From NCBI RefSeq assembly GCF_900209925.1, contig NZ_LT907978.1, positions 3,071,001-3,135,000 on the forward strand: a stretch of DNA of 64,000 nt, read 5' to 3'. The stretch is from Anaerobutyricum hallii (lineage in GTDB: Bacteria > Bacillota > Clostridia > Lachnospirales > Lachnospiraceae). The position numbers and the translations under genes were made by a program. The notes under the pieces were generated by a model that saw nothing but the letters and a program-made list of their open reading frames with translations, did no database searches and was not told where the DNA came from. This document shows positions 31,083-41,992 of the stretch, in pieces. Within the stretch, counting starts at the first letter, position 1. Each line of letters opens with the position of its first letter.

Positions 31083-33920
31083 ATGAAAAAAGATTTAAAA
31101 ATATCTGTAATCATACCTGCATATAACGCGGAAAAGTATCTTACAGAAACATTAGACAGCGTAGTTTCACAAACCATGCCCGACTCTGATTATGATATTA
31201 TTATCGTTAATGATGGTTCTTCCGATCACACAGCAGACATTTTACAGAAATACAAAAAATCACATTCAAATATAACTGTTATCAACCAAGAGAATGGTGG
31301 ACCTGCTTCTGCCCGTAATGCCGGACTTACTGTTGCAAAAGGCGAATATATTTATTTTTTTGACGCAGATGATCTTCTTATCAATAATGCTCTTGAGGCT
31401 ATGTTTACCAAAGCAGTGACTAAAAGCGCAGACTTAGTTATCGGAACCTATGATGTGTTGAACACTTATAAGCTTTCTGCCGTTCACACACTTGATAATC
31501 TAGTTACTCTTGATGATATTGATAAATATAATACCGACATTCTATGGACCTTTTCTTTATCAAACAAGTTATTCAAACGGGAATTAATTGAGAAATATAC
31601 GTTACGTTTTCCGGATATTTCTTATTCAGAGGATGGAGCTTTTCTTGTTCAGTTTTTGTATCTCTCTTCTAAGATTACCGGTCTTAATCAGGTAATCTTC
31701 CATTACAGAAGATATAATGAAGAAGACGCACAGTCCATTACAGCTTCCGTTTCTAAATCAAAAATCAGGGACTATCTTACTGCACATGAAATGATTCTTG
31801 ATTGTGCAAAGGAAAGTTTTTTGCGAGACTTCCCTGTGTATACAACAATCGAGGATGCTATGGCAGATAATGAGGAAATCAGTGATTATTTAAACACAAT
31901 CATTCATAAAGAACTGCTTATTTTATTAAATCGTTTTTATGCCAAGTTCTGGACTTTAGATTCTTCTACTGCCCAGTTCCTTCTTGCCCAGATTAATGAT
32001 AAATTAAACTTATTAGATATGAAGAGTTTCTGTGAACTAAGAGCCGCTCTTCCAGAATTGCCATTAACTGCTTTAAGTGCCGATTCTGAAGAAGTATTAA
32101 AATTCGCCAGCCTGACAGCCGTTCTCTATGGTGATGACAGCACGAAGGAGAACTTCCTATCCTGTCTGAAATCTTTAACGGAACAGAATATGGTATTTAT
32201 CAAGATTATTGTTCCTTCTTCTATGAAAGTTGTTATTCAGACTAAGAAATTATTACAGAAAAATATTATTTTCACAGATTGTAATTCCAAAAAGAACCTT
32301 TTTAATAAAGCGTTAGATGAAGCAACAACTTCTCACATTGTTTTTTGTGATGAGAAAATCGTATATTCTACAGGTGCGTTCCGCCGTGTGAACAAATTAT
32401 TCAGCAGATTATATATGGACTTTGTTACAGAAGCTATCTATCACAAAAATTATGGCAGTTTGCAGCCATTAATCTACAGTCATATTACCGCAGACTTCTT
32501 GGCTTCTAATCAATATGATACGTTATGTCTTGGAATGGAAGCAACTTTAGCTAATAAGTTCTTCTCTGTTTCATTTTTAAGAAATCAGAATATCAATTTC
32601 AACCTTGATATTATAGACTTTCTGGACAAATGTTACCATACTGGATATTACCTTTATAATTTTGATGAACTTGTCATTTACAATGGCACAGAGGAATCTT
32701 TCCTGAAATATACAGAAACAGAAAAATCTCTTTCTCTGTTAAAAGAATATTTTAAAGCAAAATCTGTGACTTTAAATAGCCCTGAATTACTTTATAATCC
32801 TTTAGAGTCCGGAGAAAAGTTTCGTCCAATTCCAGAAACGGAAGCGGAACAGCCATGGGCAAAAGAAGTGGAAAAGCTAAAAAAGAAAAAACTACAAAAT
32901 AAAGTTGCCTTTGTTTCTGTTCGCTCCGATGGCGAACTTGAGGGAAATGCACTTGCTCTTTACCCTTATATCAAAGGTGAAAAAGAAATCTGTGCACACA
33001 AGTTACCACACGATAATGACGCTGCTCTTGCAATGTCCGAAGCAATTCTTACAAGCAAAGTAATTGTAACTGATGATTATGTCAAGTATCTAAGATATTT
33101 TCCTCTTCGTCCAGAACAACGTGTCATTCAGCTCTGGCATGCCTGCGGTGCATTTAAGAAGTTTGGTCAGCGTGGAACTAATATCCCTGTTCCTACAGAT
33201 ATTGCTACCCATGCACAGTATAATCTTGTATCTGTCAGTGGTGAACAAATACGTTCCATTTATGCGGATGCCTTTGATGTTAATTATCAGAAAGTACAGG
33301 CTCTAGGTGTACCAAGAACAGATTATTATTTTAATAAAAAACTGATTTCGAAGAAAAAACGACAGATTTATTTAAAGCATCCAAAGTTGCTTTTTAAATC
33401 TGTACTCGTCTATGCCCCTACATTTAGGGACACCGACGGTAATCGAAATGAATTTCATCCGGAAATTGATTTTGACTTACTTTCAAAGTCTCTGCTTCCA
33501 AATCAAGTTTTATTAATTTGCCCTCACCCGGTAATGGATGCTCCTATTTTGCCACACAAATATCATAATATATTGGAAGTAAGAGATTTTTCTACAAATG
33601 ATTATATGTTGATTTCTGATATGCTGATTACAGACTATTCTTCTGTCATTTTTGAGTATGCTTTACTAGGCAAACCAATCGCATTCTTCTGCTATGACCT
33701 TTTAAGATATGACAGAGATTTTTATCTGAAGTATCCAGATGATTTGCCAGGAGATATATTCAAAACACAGGAAGAGCTTACAGAATATCTCAGAAGTCCT
33801 GAAAAGCAAGTTCTGACAGACAAATATACTGCTTTTATGCAAAAATATATGTCTGCCTGTGATGGTCACAGTTGCAAACGAATTGCAGCATTAATTAATT
33901 CTTATATGGAGGAGAACTAG
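31083..33920 (+). CDS. GT2 glycosyltransferase-CDP-glycerol glycerophosphotransferase fusion, copy 1
   Basis: 945 aa. The N-terminal GT-A domain (about 5-230) has SVIIPAYNAEKYL, NDGSSD, NGGPASARNAG and FFDADD. The middle (about 240-620) is alpha-rich and unassigned. The C-terminal domain (about 640-935) is TagF/TagB-like: KVIVTDDYVKYLR, RVIQLWHACGAFKKFG, VYAPTFRD, LITDYSSVIFEYALLGKPIAFF. Such proteins add a sugar and polymerise glycerol-phosphate, as in teichoic-acid-like polymers. SD AAAGGAAG. The partner gene starts 2 nt after its stop. Close paralogue at 39166. Confidence 0.9.
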   Translation: MKKDLKISVIIPAYNAEKYLTETLDSVVSQTMPDSDYDIIIVNDGSSDHTADILQKYKKSHSNITVINQENGGPASARNAGLTVAKGEYIYFFDADDLLINNALEAMFTKAVTKSADLVIGTYDVLNTYKLSAVHTLDNLVTLDDIDKYNTDILWTFSLSNKLFKRELIEKYTLRFPDISYSEDGAFLVQFLYLSSKITGLNQVIFHYRRYNEEDAQSITASVSKSKIRDYLTAHEMILDCAKESFLRDFPVYTTIEDAMADNEEISDYLNTIIHKELLILLNRFYAKFWTLDSSTAQFLLAQINDKLNLLDMKSFCELRAALPELPLTALSADSEEVLKFASLTAVLYGDDSTKENFLSCLKSLTEQNMVFIKIIVPSSMKVVIQTKKLLQKNIIFTDCNSKKNLFNKALDEATTSHIVFCDEKIVYSTGAFRRVNKLFSRLYMDFVTEAIYHKNYGSLQPLIYSHITADFLASNQYDTLCLGMEATLANKFFSVSFLRNQNINFNLDIIDFLDKCYHTGYYLYNFDELVIYNGTEESFLKYTETEKSLSLLKEYFKAKSVTLNSPELLYNPLESGEKFRPIPETEAEQPWAKEVEKLKKKKLQNKVAFVSVRSDGELEGNALALYPYIKGEKEICAHKLPHDNDAALAMSEAILTSKVIVTDDYVKYLRYFPLRPEQRVIQLWHACGAFKKFGQRGTNIPVPTDIATHAQYNLVSVSGEQIRSIYADAFDVNYQKVQALGVPRTDYYFNKKLISKKKRQIYLKHPKLLFKSVLVYAPTFRDTDGNRNEFHPEIDFDLLSKSLLPNQVLLICPHPVMDAPILPHKYHNILEVRDFSTNDYMLISDMLITDYSSVIFEYALLGKPIAFFCYDLLRYDRDFYLKYPDDLPGDIFKTQEELTEYLRSPEKQVLTDKYTAFMQKYMSACDGHSCKRIAALINSYMEEN

Positions 33921-33921
33921 T

Positions 33922-34971
33922 ATGAGTAGAGCTACCATTTCATTTCTTAGCACACGTGGCAGGGCAATGAATATCGATTTAAAATTAATACAGGACTATC
34001 TGGCATTGAACCTTTCTGACATAACTTTTGAATACTATCTGAAAAACACCGCTACGAAAGTTCCTGCCGCCAACAAACAGTTAGAAAGGGCCCGTCTCTC
34101 CTTCTGTGATAACACCAGAAATATTATCTGTATGGATCCTTCTATTCCAGTGAAACTTTCTCCTGCTTTACCGGAAGAACGACGACTTTTAACTTTAGTC
34201 CCTTATGATTATCTTTTTAATGAATACTTAAAGTTTACAGAAGACCCTGAATTAGCACATAAGAAGACCTTCTTTCGCTGTACTCATGTACTCCCGGGTT
34301 CTCCTTTTTTCAGTAATTTTCTTAAAAACTTTTATGAATTTGAAAATGCTACTTTTCTAGACGGTATGTGTCTCCCTCTTGCCTGGGATATCACATCCAA
34401 AGAAACAAAAGCAAATGTACGAAACAACTTAGAATACCTTTATCCAGAAGCAAAGGGGAAAAAAATACTGACTATTCTTACAGTAAATCAAACTGCTCCA
34501 GAGGAAATGACAGAACTCTTTTCCGATTTAGACTTAAAAAAATTTCTGAATGAAATCGGAGATAACTGGTTTTTACTTACCAATAATATCAATCTTCTTG
34601 AAATGTCTGGCAAACTTCCTTTTTCGTATGCAAAATGTTTTGGATATATGAAGGGTGTATTCGGTTTTGATAATCTGCTTTATTTCTCAGATATGTTGGT
34701 CACAAACAGCAGTAAACATGCTTGTACCTTTGCCTCTGAAAACAAACCAGTGTATTATCTAAATTACGGAAAAAAGCATTTTGGAAGATACATGAAACAA
34801 TATTATCCAGATCTATATCTAGAAACAGCAGGAGAATTAATGACACTTGACTATGACCAGACGGAATTATCCGAAGAAGAAAGTCGCTTTTGTCAGGAGT
34901 TTGCCTACAATACTACACAAAATCCTTTCTCTTCATTGAAAAATTTATTTTCTCAAGAAACTACCATATAA
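33922..34971 (+). CDS. TagB-like protein with degenerate motif, copy 1
   Basis: 349 aa. No signal peptide or membrane helix. The region FDNLLYFSDMLVTNSSKHACTFASENKPVYYL lines up with the TagF motif SDMLITDYSSVIFEYALLGKPIAFF, but D-Y-S-S becomes N-S-S-K. FRCTHVLPGSPF and ICMDPSIPVK are conserved with the second copy. Probably a GT-B-fold relative of CDP-glycerol transferases. Always directly after the fusion gene (2-nt gap in both copies), so a partner or second transferase. Precise activity unknown. Confidence 0.6.
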   Translation: MSRATISFLSTRGRAMNIDLKLIQDYLALNLSDITFEYYLKNTATKVPAANKQLERARLSFCDNTRNIICMDPSIPVKLSPALPEERRLLTLVPYDYLFNEYLKFTEDPELAHKKTFFRCTHVLPGSPFFSNFLKNFYEFENATFLDGMCLPLAWDITSKETKANVRNNLEYLYPEAKGKKILTILTVNQTAPEEMTELFSDLDLKKFLNEIGDNWFLLTNNINLLEMSGKLPFSYAKCFGYMKGVFGFDNLLYFSDMLVTNSSKHACTFASENKPVYYLNYGKKHFGRYMKQYYPDLYLETAGELMTLDYDQTELSEEESRFCQEFAYNTTQNPFSSLKNLFSQETTI

Positions 34972-34983
34972 ACAGGAGGAATT

Positions 34984-35850
34984 ATGTTAAAAATTACTGA
35001 CCCAAGCTTACTAAATGATCTTCCTCAAAATAACCGCTTCATTGGCACATTACCTACACTAGATAACTCTTCTATTATTTTTAATGGAAAAAATAATATT
35101 CTGTACTGTGATGAGCATGTACATCTCACAAATTCTATTTTGACATTTAATGGAAATAATTCTGTTATCTATCTATGCCGAAATAAGCATTTATACAAAT
35201 TAGATGTTGTTACTTATAATAATTCTGCTTTTTATGTAGGTCAAAATAATTATTTTAATGGAAAACTTTCTGCCATTCTCTCGGAACAGAAACATATCTT
35301 CATTGGAGATGATGGATTATTCTCCTTTGGTATTTGGATGCGTATTGCTGATCCTCATTTAATTTATCATACAGATAGCAAAAAACGTATAAATCCTACA
35401 AAAAGCATTTATCTTGGTGATCATGTCTGGATAGGGCAATCTGCCATGATTTTAAAAGGAACACAAATACATTCTGGAAGTATTATTGGTGCATTAAGTG
35501 TTGTCAGTGGAAAAGAAATACCCTCTAACACTTCATGGGCTGGTAATCCATCTAGAAAAATTGCCGAGAATATCTTTTGGACTGATAAATGTGTCCATTC
35601 TTGGATTGATAATCAGACCGCTGAAAATAATGTCTGCAAAACCGATGCCTATACATATCACTATGATCCTAAAGAATTTATTGCATTTTCACAAATCGAT
35701 CAAAAACTTACAGATGCTTCTAATTCTGAAGAGCGATATGCTTATTTAACTACCTTTACAACACACAAAGCTAAAAATCGCTTTACTGCGGAAAATCAAA
35801 AAAAATCTTCTACAAAATCTTTTTGTAAATTATCAAAACTATTTAAATAA
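34984..35850 (+). CDS. Hexapeptide-repeat acyltransferase
   Basis: 288 aa. A left-handed beta-helix (about residues 25-190) with repeated N-[NS]-x-[IV]-x-[FY] turns ends in the CoA-binding segment YLGDHVWIGQSAMILKGTQI..GALSVVSGKEIPSNTSWAGNPSRKI. Likely acetylates a sugar of the surface polymer. Third gene of the plus-strand unit, 12 nt after its neighbour, followed by a strong terminator. Confidence 0.82.
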   Translation: MLKITDPSLLNDLPQNNRFIGTLPTLDNSSIIFNGKNNILYCDEHVHLTNSILTFNGNNSVIYLCRNKHLYKLDVVTYNNSAFYVGQNNYFNGKLSAILSEQKHIFIGDDGLFSFGIWMRIADPHLIYHTDSKKRINPTKSIYLGDHVWIGQSAMILKGTQIHSGSIIGALSVVSGKEIPSNTSWAGNPSRKIAENIFWTDKCVHSWIDNQTAENNVCKTDAYTYHYDPKEFIAFSQIDQKLTDASNSEERYAYLTTFTTHKAKNRFTAENQKKSSTKSFCKLSKLFK

Positions 35851-35896
35851 AAATAAGGTCACCACACGAAGATCAATGCGGTGACCTTATTTTTAT
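35849..35896. terminator. Bidirectional terminator
   Basis: AAATAAGGTCACC pairs with GGTGACCTTATTT. It sits between convergent genes and overlaps the stop of the minus-strand membrane protein. Confidence 0.9.
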
Positions 35897-37401
35897 TTAC
35901 TATATACCCAAACAGAGTTCAGCGTAACATTCTGTGGAATGTCATAAAACAATTTATATCTTTTCTCCCATATTTCCCCTTTATTTGGTGTGGGAGTCCA
36001 TATATAAGATTCATATGGAAGATGTAATATTTCAATCTTTTTTTCACCGGCTGACACTTTATCCCTTATGTAAGAGATTCTTTGGTGGTCTGCTCGATAT
36101 ACTGATGCAAAGATACACAAATAAAATACCATTCCTACCCCAACAATCGTTACTGCTACACGCTTAAGAATCTTCTCATTTATTACTATTATAAAATTAT
36201 CTGCCACAATTCTACATAATTCTTCTGCAAACAGAACAAATAATACGTAGGATGGAAAGAAACAGCGGCTTCCAATTGGATTTACAGCAAATAATGGAGC
36301 TGCCATACAAAGTACACTACATGCAACAAATAAAATTCTCCAAAAATTTGTATAATGAATTGCCATAATTAAAGCAAAAATAATTAATGATATACCCGCT
36401 GCCACTGTTGCGCTTCCCTCAATAACAATTAATAAAGTTTGTTTTGTCACTGTACCAAGACCAATATAAGAAAAAAGGCTCCATGCATTATAACAAGTCA
36501 TTATTCCTAAGCAAACTGCTAACACTTTACCTAATTTATTTTTACTTTCTACACTCTGCTTTTTATAATTCACATAGATAACATAGCATACACACAGAAT
36601 AAATAAGTTTAAAACAATATTATTCATAAAATATTCTTTATAAATAACATCAAAATAATTCTTTAATGCCTGTGATATAATTCCGCCTTTTGCCACACTA
36701 CGATAACCATCTGCATTGCTAGAAATCGAATGATATACTGAATTAGAGAACATATATGCTGTTCCACAAATAGTGCCTGCAAAGTAACATACATGCTGAA
36801 TCAATACTTTATGATATCGGAATAGCACATATATAATTATGGCTATCCCCAGCACTACGTTATAAAGAGTGACATTTTCCACAATTAATGTATTAATCAT
36901 TCCCAACGCAACCAGCGGAATACACGGTAATATTCTTTGGCGCAGCTTATTTCGATTTGGTTTTTCATCAAATATCCAATAAATATAAACAATATAAATC
37001 AGCGTAAAAAAGATCGAGGTCACATAATTAGAAAATCCTGCTGTCCATACCACTGCCTGTCTCAAAACTGCCTTGGGTAAACATATTAATAAAACAATAC
37101 TTACATAAAAAGACCATCTTTCTTTAATTAGTCTTTCCAGTAAAAGTATAATTCCAGTTATAGCAACAGCCATTGCTAGTGATTTCAACAGATTAGAACG
37201 AGTCAATGCCAGAACAATCAAATTTCCAACATATCTTCCACTGTAATTATCAAACCATGTATGCAGTCTATCCAGTCCAATCTGACTTCCCCATGCCCAG
37301 TCATCACCTGTATAGGGGAACAGCCAGCTCAATGCAAACATCGTTACAAAACATATTGCATATTTAGCTATATCTTTAAAATTTATTCCTTTTGTATTCA
37401 T
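35893..37401 (-). CDS. DUF6056-like multi-pass membrane protein
   Basis: 502 aa with about twelve hydrophobic helices. The early loop FPYTGDDWAWGSQIGLDRL, after the first helix, and the later NYSGRYVGNL recall the acidic first loop of GT-C-type and DUF6056 membrane proteins. Such proteins may transfer lipid-linked sugars to surface polymers. Its start lies 1 nt after the stop of the Big2-PIG-L gene, so the two are translated together. Function inferred only from fold and neighbours. Confidence 0.65.
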   Translation of the reverse strand: MNTKGINFKDIAKYAICFVTMFALSWLFPYTGDDWAWGSQIGLDRLHTWFDNYSGRYVGNLIVLALTRSNLLKSLAMAVAITGIILLLERLIKERWSFYVSIVLLICLPKAVLRQAVVWTAGFSNYVTSIFFTLIYIVYIYWIFDEKPNRNKLRQRILPCIPLVALGMINTLIVENVTLYNVVLGIAIIIYVLFRYHKVLIQHVCYFAGTICGTAYMFSNSVYHSISSNADGYRSVAKGGIISQALKNYFDVIYKEYFMNNIVLNLFILCVCYVIYVNYKKQSVESKNKLGKVLAVCLGIMTCYNAWSLFSYIGLGTVTKQTLLIVIEGSATVAAGISLIIFALIMAIHYTNFWRILFVACSVLCMAAPLFAVNPIGSRCFFPSYVLFVLFAEELCRIVADNFIIVINEKILKRVAVTIVGVGMVFYLCIFASVYRADHQRISYIRDKVSAGEKKIEILHLPYESYIWTPTPNKGEIWEKRYKLFYDIPQNVTLNSVWVYSK

Positions 37402-37402
37402 A

Positions 37403-38932
37403 TTACTTCCAATCCTCTGCTAATACCCAGTTTTCATAAGGTATCATATGTCCAAATGCTTCTATTGCTCCTTTTGCTGTTGGCTGGTATTCATTAACCA
37501 ATCTTTCTTTTATTTGAAGGTTTTCCTCACTGATTTTATTGCCCGGAATTTGTTCCCCTTTTTTATAATAATGACCAAAGTAATACAGCTTCGATTTACC
37601 TTTAAGGCTTTTTTGAAATACTTTTGTAACCATATCGCTTACCATTTGGTGATGTAACTTCCCATATTCACCATCTGGATTATGTGTAATAACTTCATCC
37701 CATTTCTTATAATTTAATAAAAGTTCTATATCCTCCTGCATCGCATTTTTACACGTAGAATATAAGTCCATTTCATATGCATATTGACCATTTGTAACCC
37801 AATCTTTTCTTATATCTGGATAATCTAAAATAATATGTGGGTCACCTGTCTGGTTCATTACCCTTTCAAAATCAGAACTTCTTTTTTTATACCAGCCATT
37901 TGACATACAGACTACCAGATAATCCGAATCAATCAAATGGGATCCTCCCCACAAAGTTTCATCGTCCGGATGTGCAACAATCATAAGCTTTGTTACATTC
38001 GTAAGATTTAACTTATCAAGACTTTGTTTTGTAAGATAACCTTTACTTTTTGTAATCTTCAATTGATATGTTGCTCTATACTTTCCATCAACACTAGTTG
38101 CTCTTACTTCTACGTATTCCGTTGGACGAAGAGCTGTAAGCACCCCCCTGTTTGTATCAATTGATACTTTTGTTTTATCACTCGAGGAATAAATAATCTT
38201 TTTATTTGTTGCATTCCATGGTTCTATCTGTGCATTTAATTTAATCTTTTCTCCAACTTCCATAGACGTTATTTTGGACTTCCACCAAATTCCTGTCACT
38301 GGAATATGCTGTTCTTTAATCTTTAATTTAATCTTTGATGTTTTCTTCGTAAAAGGTTCTTTTGCTCTGATAGTGACAACTCCTGCTTTCTTAGCCTGTA
38401 CAACACCTTTTTCAGATACTGTTGCAATATTTTTATTACTGGATATCCATTTTACGTCTTTATAAGTTGTATTTGCAGGAATTCTTTTCAAACGCAGCTT
38501 TACAGACTCTCCTTCTAATAGCTTTTTCTTTTTGGAAATTATCTTAATTTTTTTTAATCCTTTGGATTTTTTCACCTGAACAGTGTATGAAGTATGAATA
38601 TTACTTTTTTCTTCTATTGCAGTTATTCTGGTAGTTCCTGTTTTTCTTGCAGTTATTTTTCCTTTTGTAGAAATTTTTGCAACAGAAGGATTACTTGACT
38701 TCCAGATTATATTCTTAGAAATTTTTTTCTTATTCGTTTTTACTTTTAAGGTATACCATGTATTTGTATACAAAACTTTTTTCTTATTTACTATTTTTAT
38801 TGTTTTTATTTCTGATAAATCCTTTCTTTTATCTACTTTTGCATTTGCAGATACTGTCTCTCCTAAAAACAACATACATAATGTAACTATTATTACAGTA
38901 AACTTTATAAATTTTTTTTCTTTAAATAGCAT
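37403..38932 (-). CDS. Secreted Big2-repeat protein with PIG-L deacetylase domain
   Basis: 509 aa from ATG 38932 after AGAGGGA. Signal peptide about residues 1-30 (ETVSANAKV). Three Big2 Ig-like domains follow (about 40-120, 123-205, 208-295). The PIG-L/LmbE domain (about 315-500) has the zinc motif MIVAHPDDETLWGG and HNPDGEYGKLHHQ. PIG-L enzymes remove N-acetyl groups from GlcNAc-containing substrates. An extracellular wall or glycopolymer deacetylase is likely; Big2 domains would bind the wall. Divergent from the second transferase fusion. Confidence 0.85.
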   Translation of the reverse strand: MLFKEKKFIKFTVIIVTLCMLFLGETVSANAKVDKRKDLSEIKTIKIVNKKKVLYTNTWYTLKVKTNKKKISKNIIWKSSNPSVAKISTKGKITARKTGTTRITAIEEKSNIHTSYTVQVKKSKGLKKIKIISKKKKLLEGESVKLRLKRIPANTTYKDVKWISSNKNIATVSEKGVVQAKKAGVVTIRAKEPFTKKTSKIKLKIKEQHIPVTGIWWKSKITSMEVGEKIKLNAQIEPWNATNKKIIYSSSDKTKVSIDTNRGVLTALRPTEYVEVRATSVDGKYRATYQLKITKSKGYLTKQSLDKLNLTNVTKLMIVAHPDDETLWGGSHLIDSDYLVVCMSNGWYKKRSSDFERVMNQTGDPHIILDYPDIRKDWVTNGQYAYEMDLYSTCKNAMQEDIELLLNYKKWDEVITHNPDGEYGKLHHQMVSDMVTKVFQKSLKGKSKLYYFGHYYKKGEQIPGNKISEENLQIKERLVNEYQPTAKGAIEAFGHMIPYENWVLAEDWK

Positions 38933-39165
38933 ATTTCCCTCTCTTTCTAAAAGTCGCTTTACATATATTATCACTAAATATATCGTTTATCAACGTAAAA
39001 AAACATCTCTTAACTTACGATATTCCAAACATATTATTACTAAATTTCTCCACAATATTGTCATAATATAATAAATAGTATATAATAAAAAAATATATTC
39101 ATGTTTTGTAAATATATATTTTTTACAATTACACAACCACTTATTAGGAAAAAGGATGAATAGAT

Positions 39166-41991
39166 ATGAAAAAAATATCAGTTATTATTGCTGCATATAA
39201 TGCAGAAGAATACCTGTCTGAAACAATGGACAGCATTTTTTTACAGACAATGGATAATTCCGAATATGAAGTTATCGTAATTAATGACGGTTCTTCTGAC
39301 AATACCTTGTCTATATTGAATTCTTATAAAAAGAATTACCCTAATTTAATTATTATTGATAAAGAAAATGGCGGTCCTTCTTCCGCAAGAAATGCAGGAC
39401 TAGATATTGCACAGGGAGAATATGTCTTCTTTTTTGATGCGGACGATCTTCTAGAACCCGAGGCTTTATCCACTATGTATGATACGATTTCTGAAAAACA
39501 TTCTGATTTATTAATCGGAAAATACGATATTTTTAACCGACATACAACTATAGAAATCCATAATCTCGATAATTTAATTGAATTAGAAGAAATTGATAAG
39601 TATAACACCGATATTTTATGGACTTTCTCTCTGTCTAATAAACTTTTCAGAAGAAGTCTTATCGAAAAACATCATCTTCGCTTACCACCAATTTCTTACT
39701 CAGAAGATGGCGCTTTTCTTACTCAGTTTTTATATCGCTGCTCAAAAATTGTTGGATTGGATTATATTATCTTCCATTATCGAAGATATGATGATATGGA
39801 TTCTATTACGGCCTCTATCTCACCAAGTAAAATCAAAGATTACATTACTGCTCATCAGATGATTCTTCATTCTGCAGAAGAAAGCTTTTTAAGGGATTAT
39901 CCTGAGTACAGTTCTATTGATGATGCACGAGAACAGAATCCAGATATTCATAACTACTTGAATACAATTATTCAAAAGCAGCTACAGATTATGCTGAACC
40001 AGTTTTATATTCAGTTCTGGTCCTTAGATTCAAACACAATTCAGTTACTTGTGGATGAAATAAATAACAAATTAAAGATTCTGGATATGAAAGTAATTTC
40101 TACCCTCAGTCTCTCTTTCCCAGAATTTTCTTTATATGATATTAAGTCATCTAAAGAGGACGTTCTTAAAAACGCATTTTTTACTGCAGTACTCTATGGT
40201 GATAAAACAAATAAAGACAACTTTATGAAGTCTTTAGATTCACTAATAAAACAGAATCTCATATTTATGAAAATAGTTGTACCTGTTTCTATGAAAGCTG
40301 ATATCGAAAAAGAAGGGTTGTTACAAGATAATCTTTTCTTTGAAGATAGTAATTCTAAAAAAGAATTATTTGCTACTGCTTTGAATAATGCTCAGACACC
40401 ATATATTACTTTTTGTGATGCTGAAATCACTTATGCCGTTGGTTCTTTCCGCCTGGCTTATCGGCAGCTTATGAAGCAGCAGTATGATTTCATCAGTGAG
40501 GGAATTTATCATAAAGAATATGATAATCCACAGCCATTGCTTTTCAGTAAAATCGCCTCTACATCTTTAAAAAATGGAATGAAATATAATTTTTCCCTCT
40601 TTATGGATGCTACATTAGCTAACAAATTCTTCTGTGTTGATTTTGTAAGAAGTCTCCATTTAGATTTTAGCGAAGAGCTTCCAGAATTGATAAAATTATG
40701 TTATACAAAAGGCAGTTACGCATACCGCTTAGATGGTTTGCTTCTTTACAATAATAAAAAAGAAACTTTTATTGATTACATTGCAACAGATAAAACTCTA
40801 TCTTTTATTAAAGAATACTTAAAAGATAAAACAATTACATTAAATAGCGCTGAAATACTCTACTCTCCGGCAGAATCTGGCATGAAATTCCGTCTTCTCT
40901 CTGATGAGACGGAAGAAGAACAAGCATGGAATAAAAAGGCAGCTTCTTTCCAGAAAAAGCCACTGAAAAATCAGGTTTTATTTGTTTCTCCCCGTGCAGA
41001 TGGGCATCTTGAAGGAAATGCAAAGGCTCTATATCCCTTTATCAAAGGTAAAAAGACAATCTGTGCAAAACGTTTACCACATAATCCTCAAACAGCCCTT
41101 GAAATGACTGAGGAAATCCTTACCAGTAAGGTAATCGTAACAGATGACTATGTAAAATATTTAAGATATTTCCCTTTACGCCCGGAACAGCGAGTTATTC
41201 AGCTATGGCATGCTTGCGGTGCATTTAAAAAGTTTGGACAGCGCGGAACAAATCTTTCTTTACCTGAAGACAGAGCCACACATGCACAGTATAATCTTGT
41301 ATGTGTAAGTGGAGAAAATTTACGTTCTATCTATGCGGATGCATTTGATGTAAATTATAATAAAGTAAAAGCATTAGGCTGCCCACGAACAGATGATTAC
41401 TTTAACAAACATCTGATTACTAAAACAAAACGAAAAATCTATTTCCGGCATCCTAGTTTGATTGGAAAATCTGTTCTTGTTTATGCGCCTACTTTCCGAG
41501 ATGTTGGATGTGATAGAAGTGAATTCCATCCTGAACTTGATTTTGATCGTCTTTCAAAAGATTTACTTCCTAATCAAGTACTTTTAATCTGCCCACATCC
41601 GGTAATGAAGAACGATATTCTTCCAAAAAAATACAAAAACATACGCGTAATGAGAGATTTTTCAACAAATGATTATATGCTTATTTCAGATATGCTAATC
41701 ACTGATTATTCTTCTGTTATATTTGAATATGCACTACTTCGTAAACCTATCGCATTCTTCTGCTATGATCTGCCAACCTATGACCGAGGATTTTATCTTA
41801 ATTATCCAGAAGATCTGCCTGGAGATGTATATACAAATCAAGAAGAACTGACAGACTATTTAACACATCCTGAAAAACATATTCTTACAAATAAGATGAA
41901 TTCTTTTGTTGAAAAATATATGTCTGCCTGCGATGGACATAGTTGTGAAAGAATTGCAAACCTGATTAATTCATACATGGAGGGAAAGTAA
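39166..41991 (+). CDS. GT2 glycosyltransferase-CDP-glycerol glycerophosphotransferase fusion, copy 2
   Basis: 941 aa. Same architecture as the 31083 product and clearly similar throughout: SVIIAAYNAEEYL, NDGSSD, FFDADD at the N terminus; VIQLWHACGAFKKFGQRGTN, VYAPTFRD, LITDYSSVIFEYALL at the C terminus. Differences concentrate in the middle (about 240-620), where acceptor choice may be set. Followed after 1 nt by its partner gene, as in copy 1. A duplicated module that could make two related polymers or two steps of one. Confidence 0.9.
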   Translation: MKKISVIIAAYNAEEYLSETMDSIFLQTMDNSEYEVIVINDGSSDNTLSILNSYKKNYPNLIIIDKENGGPSSARNAGLDIAQGEYVFFFDADDLLEPEALSTMYDTISEKHSDLLIGKYDIFNRHTTIEIHNLDNLIELEEIDKYNTDILWTFSLSNKLFRRSLIEKHHLRLPPISYSEDGAFLTQFLYRCSKIVGLDYIIFHYRRYDDMDSITASISPSKIKDYITAHQMILHSAEESFLRDYPEYSSIDDAREQNPDIHNYLNTIIQKQLQIMLNQFYIQFWSLDSNTIQLLVDEINNKLKILDMKVISTLSLSFPEFSLYDIKSSKEDVLKNAFFTAVLYGDKTNKDNFMKSLDSLIKQNLIFMKIVVPVSMKADIEKEGLLQDNLFFEDSNSKKELFATALNNAQTPYITFCDAEITYAVGSFRLAYRQLMKQQYDFISEGIYHKEYDNPQPLLFSKIASTSLKNGMKYNFSLFMDATLANKFFCVDFVRSLHLDFSEELPELIKLCYTKGSYAYRLDGLLLYNNKKETFIDYIATDKTLSFIKEYLKDKTITLNSAEILYSPAESGMKFRLLSDETEEEQAWNKKAASFQKKPLKNQVLFVSPRADGHLEGNAKALYPFIKGKKTICAKRLPHNPQTALEMTEEILTSKVIVTDDYVKYLRYFPLRPEQRVIQLWHACGAFKKFGQRGTNLSLPEDRATHAQYNLVCVSGENLRSIYADAFDVNYNKVKALGCPRTDDYFNKHLITKTKRKIYFRHPSLIGKSVLVYAPTFRDVGCDRSEFHPELDFDRLSKDLLPNQVLLICPHPVMKNDILPKKYKNIRVMRDFSTNDYMLISDMLITDYSSVIFEYALLRKPIAFFCYDLPTYDRGFYLNYPEDLPGDVYTNQEELTDYLTHPEKHILTNKMNSFVEKYMSACDGHSCERIANLINSYMEGK

Positions 41992-41992
41992 A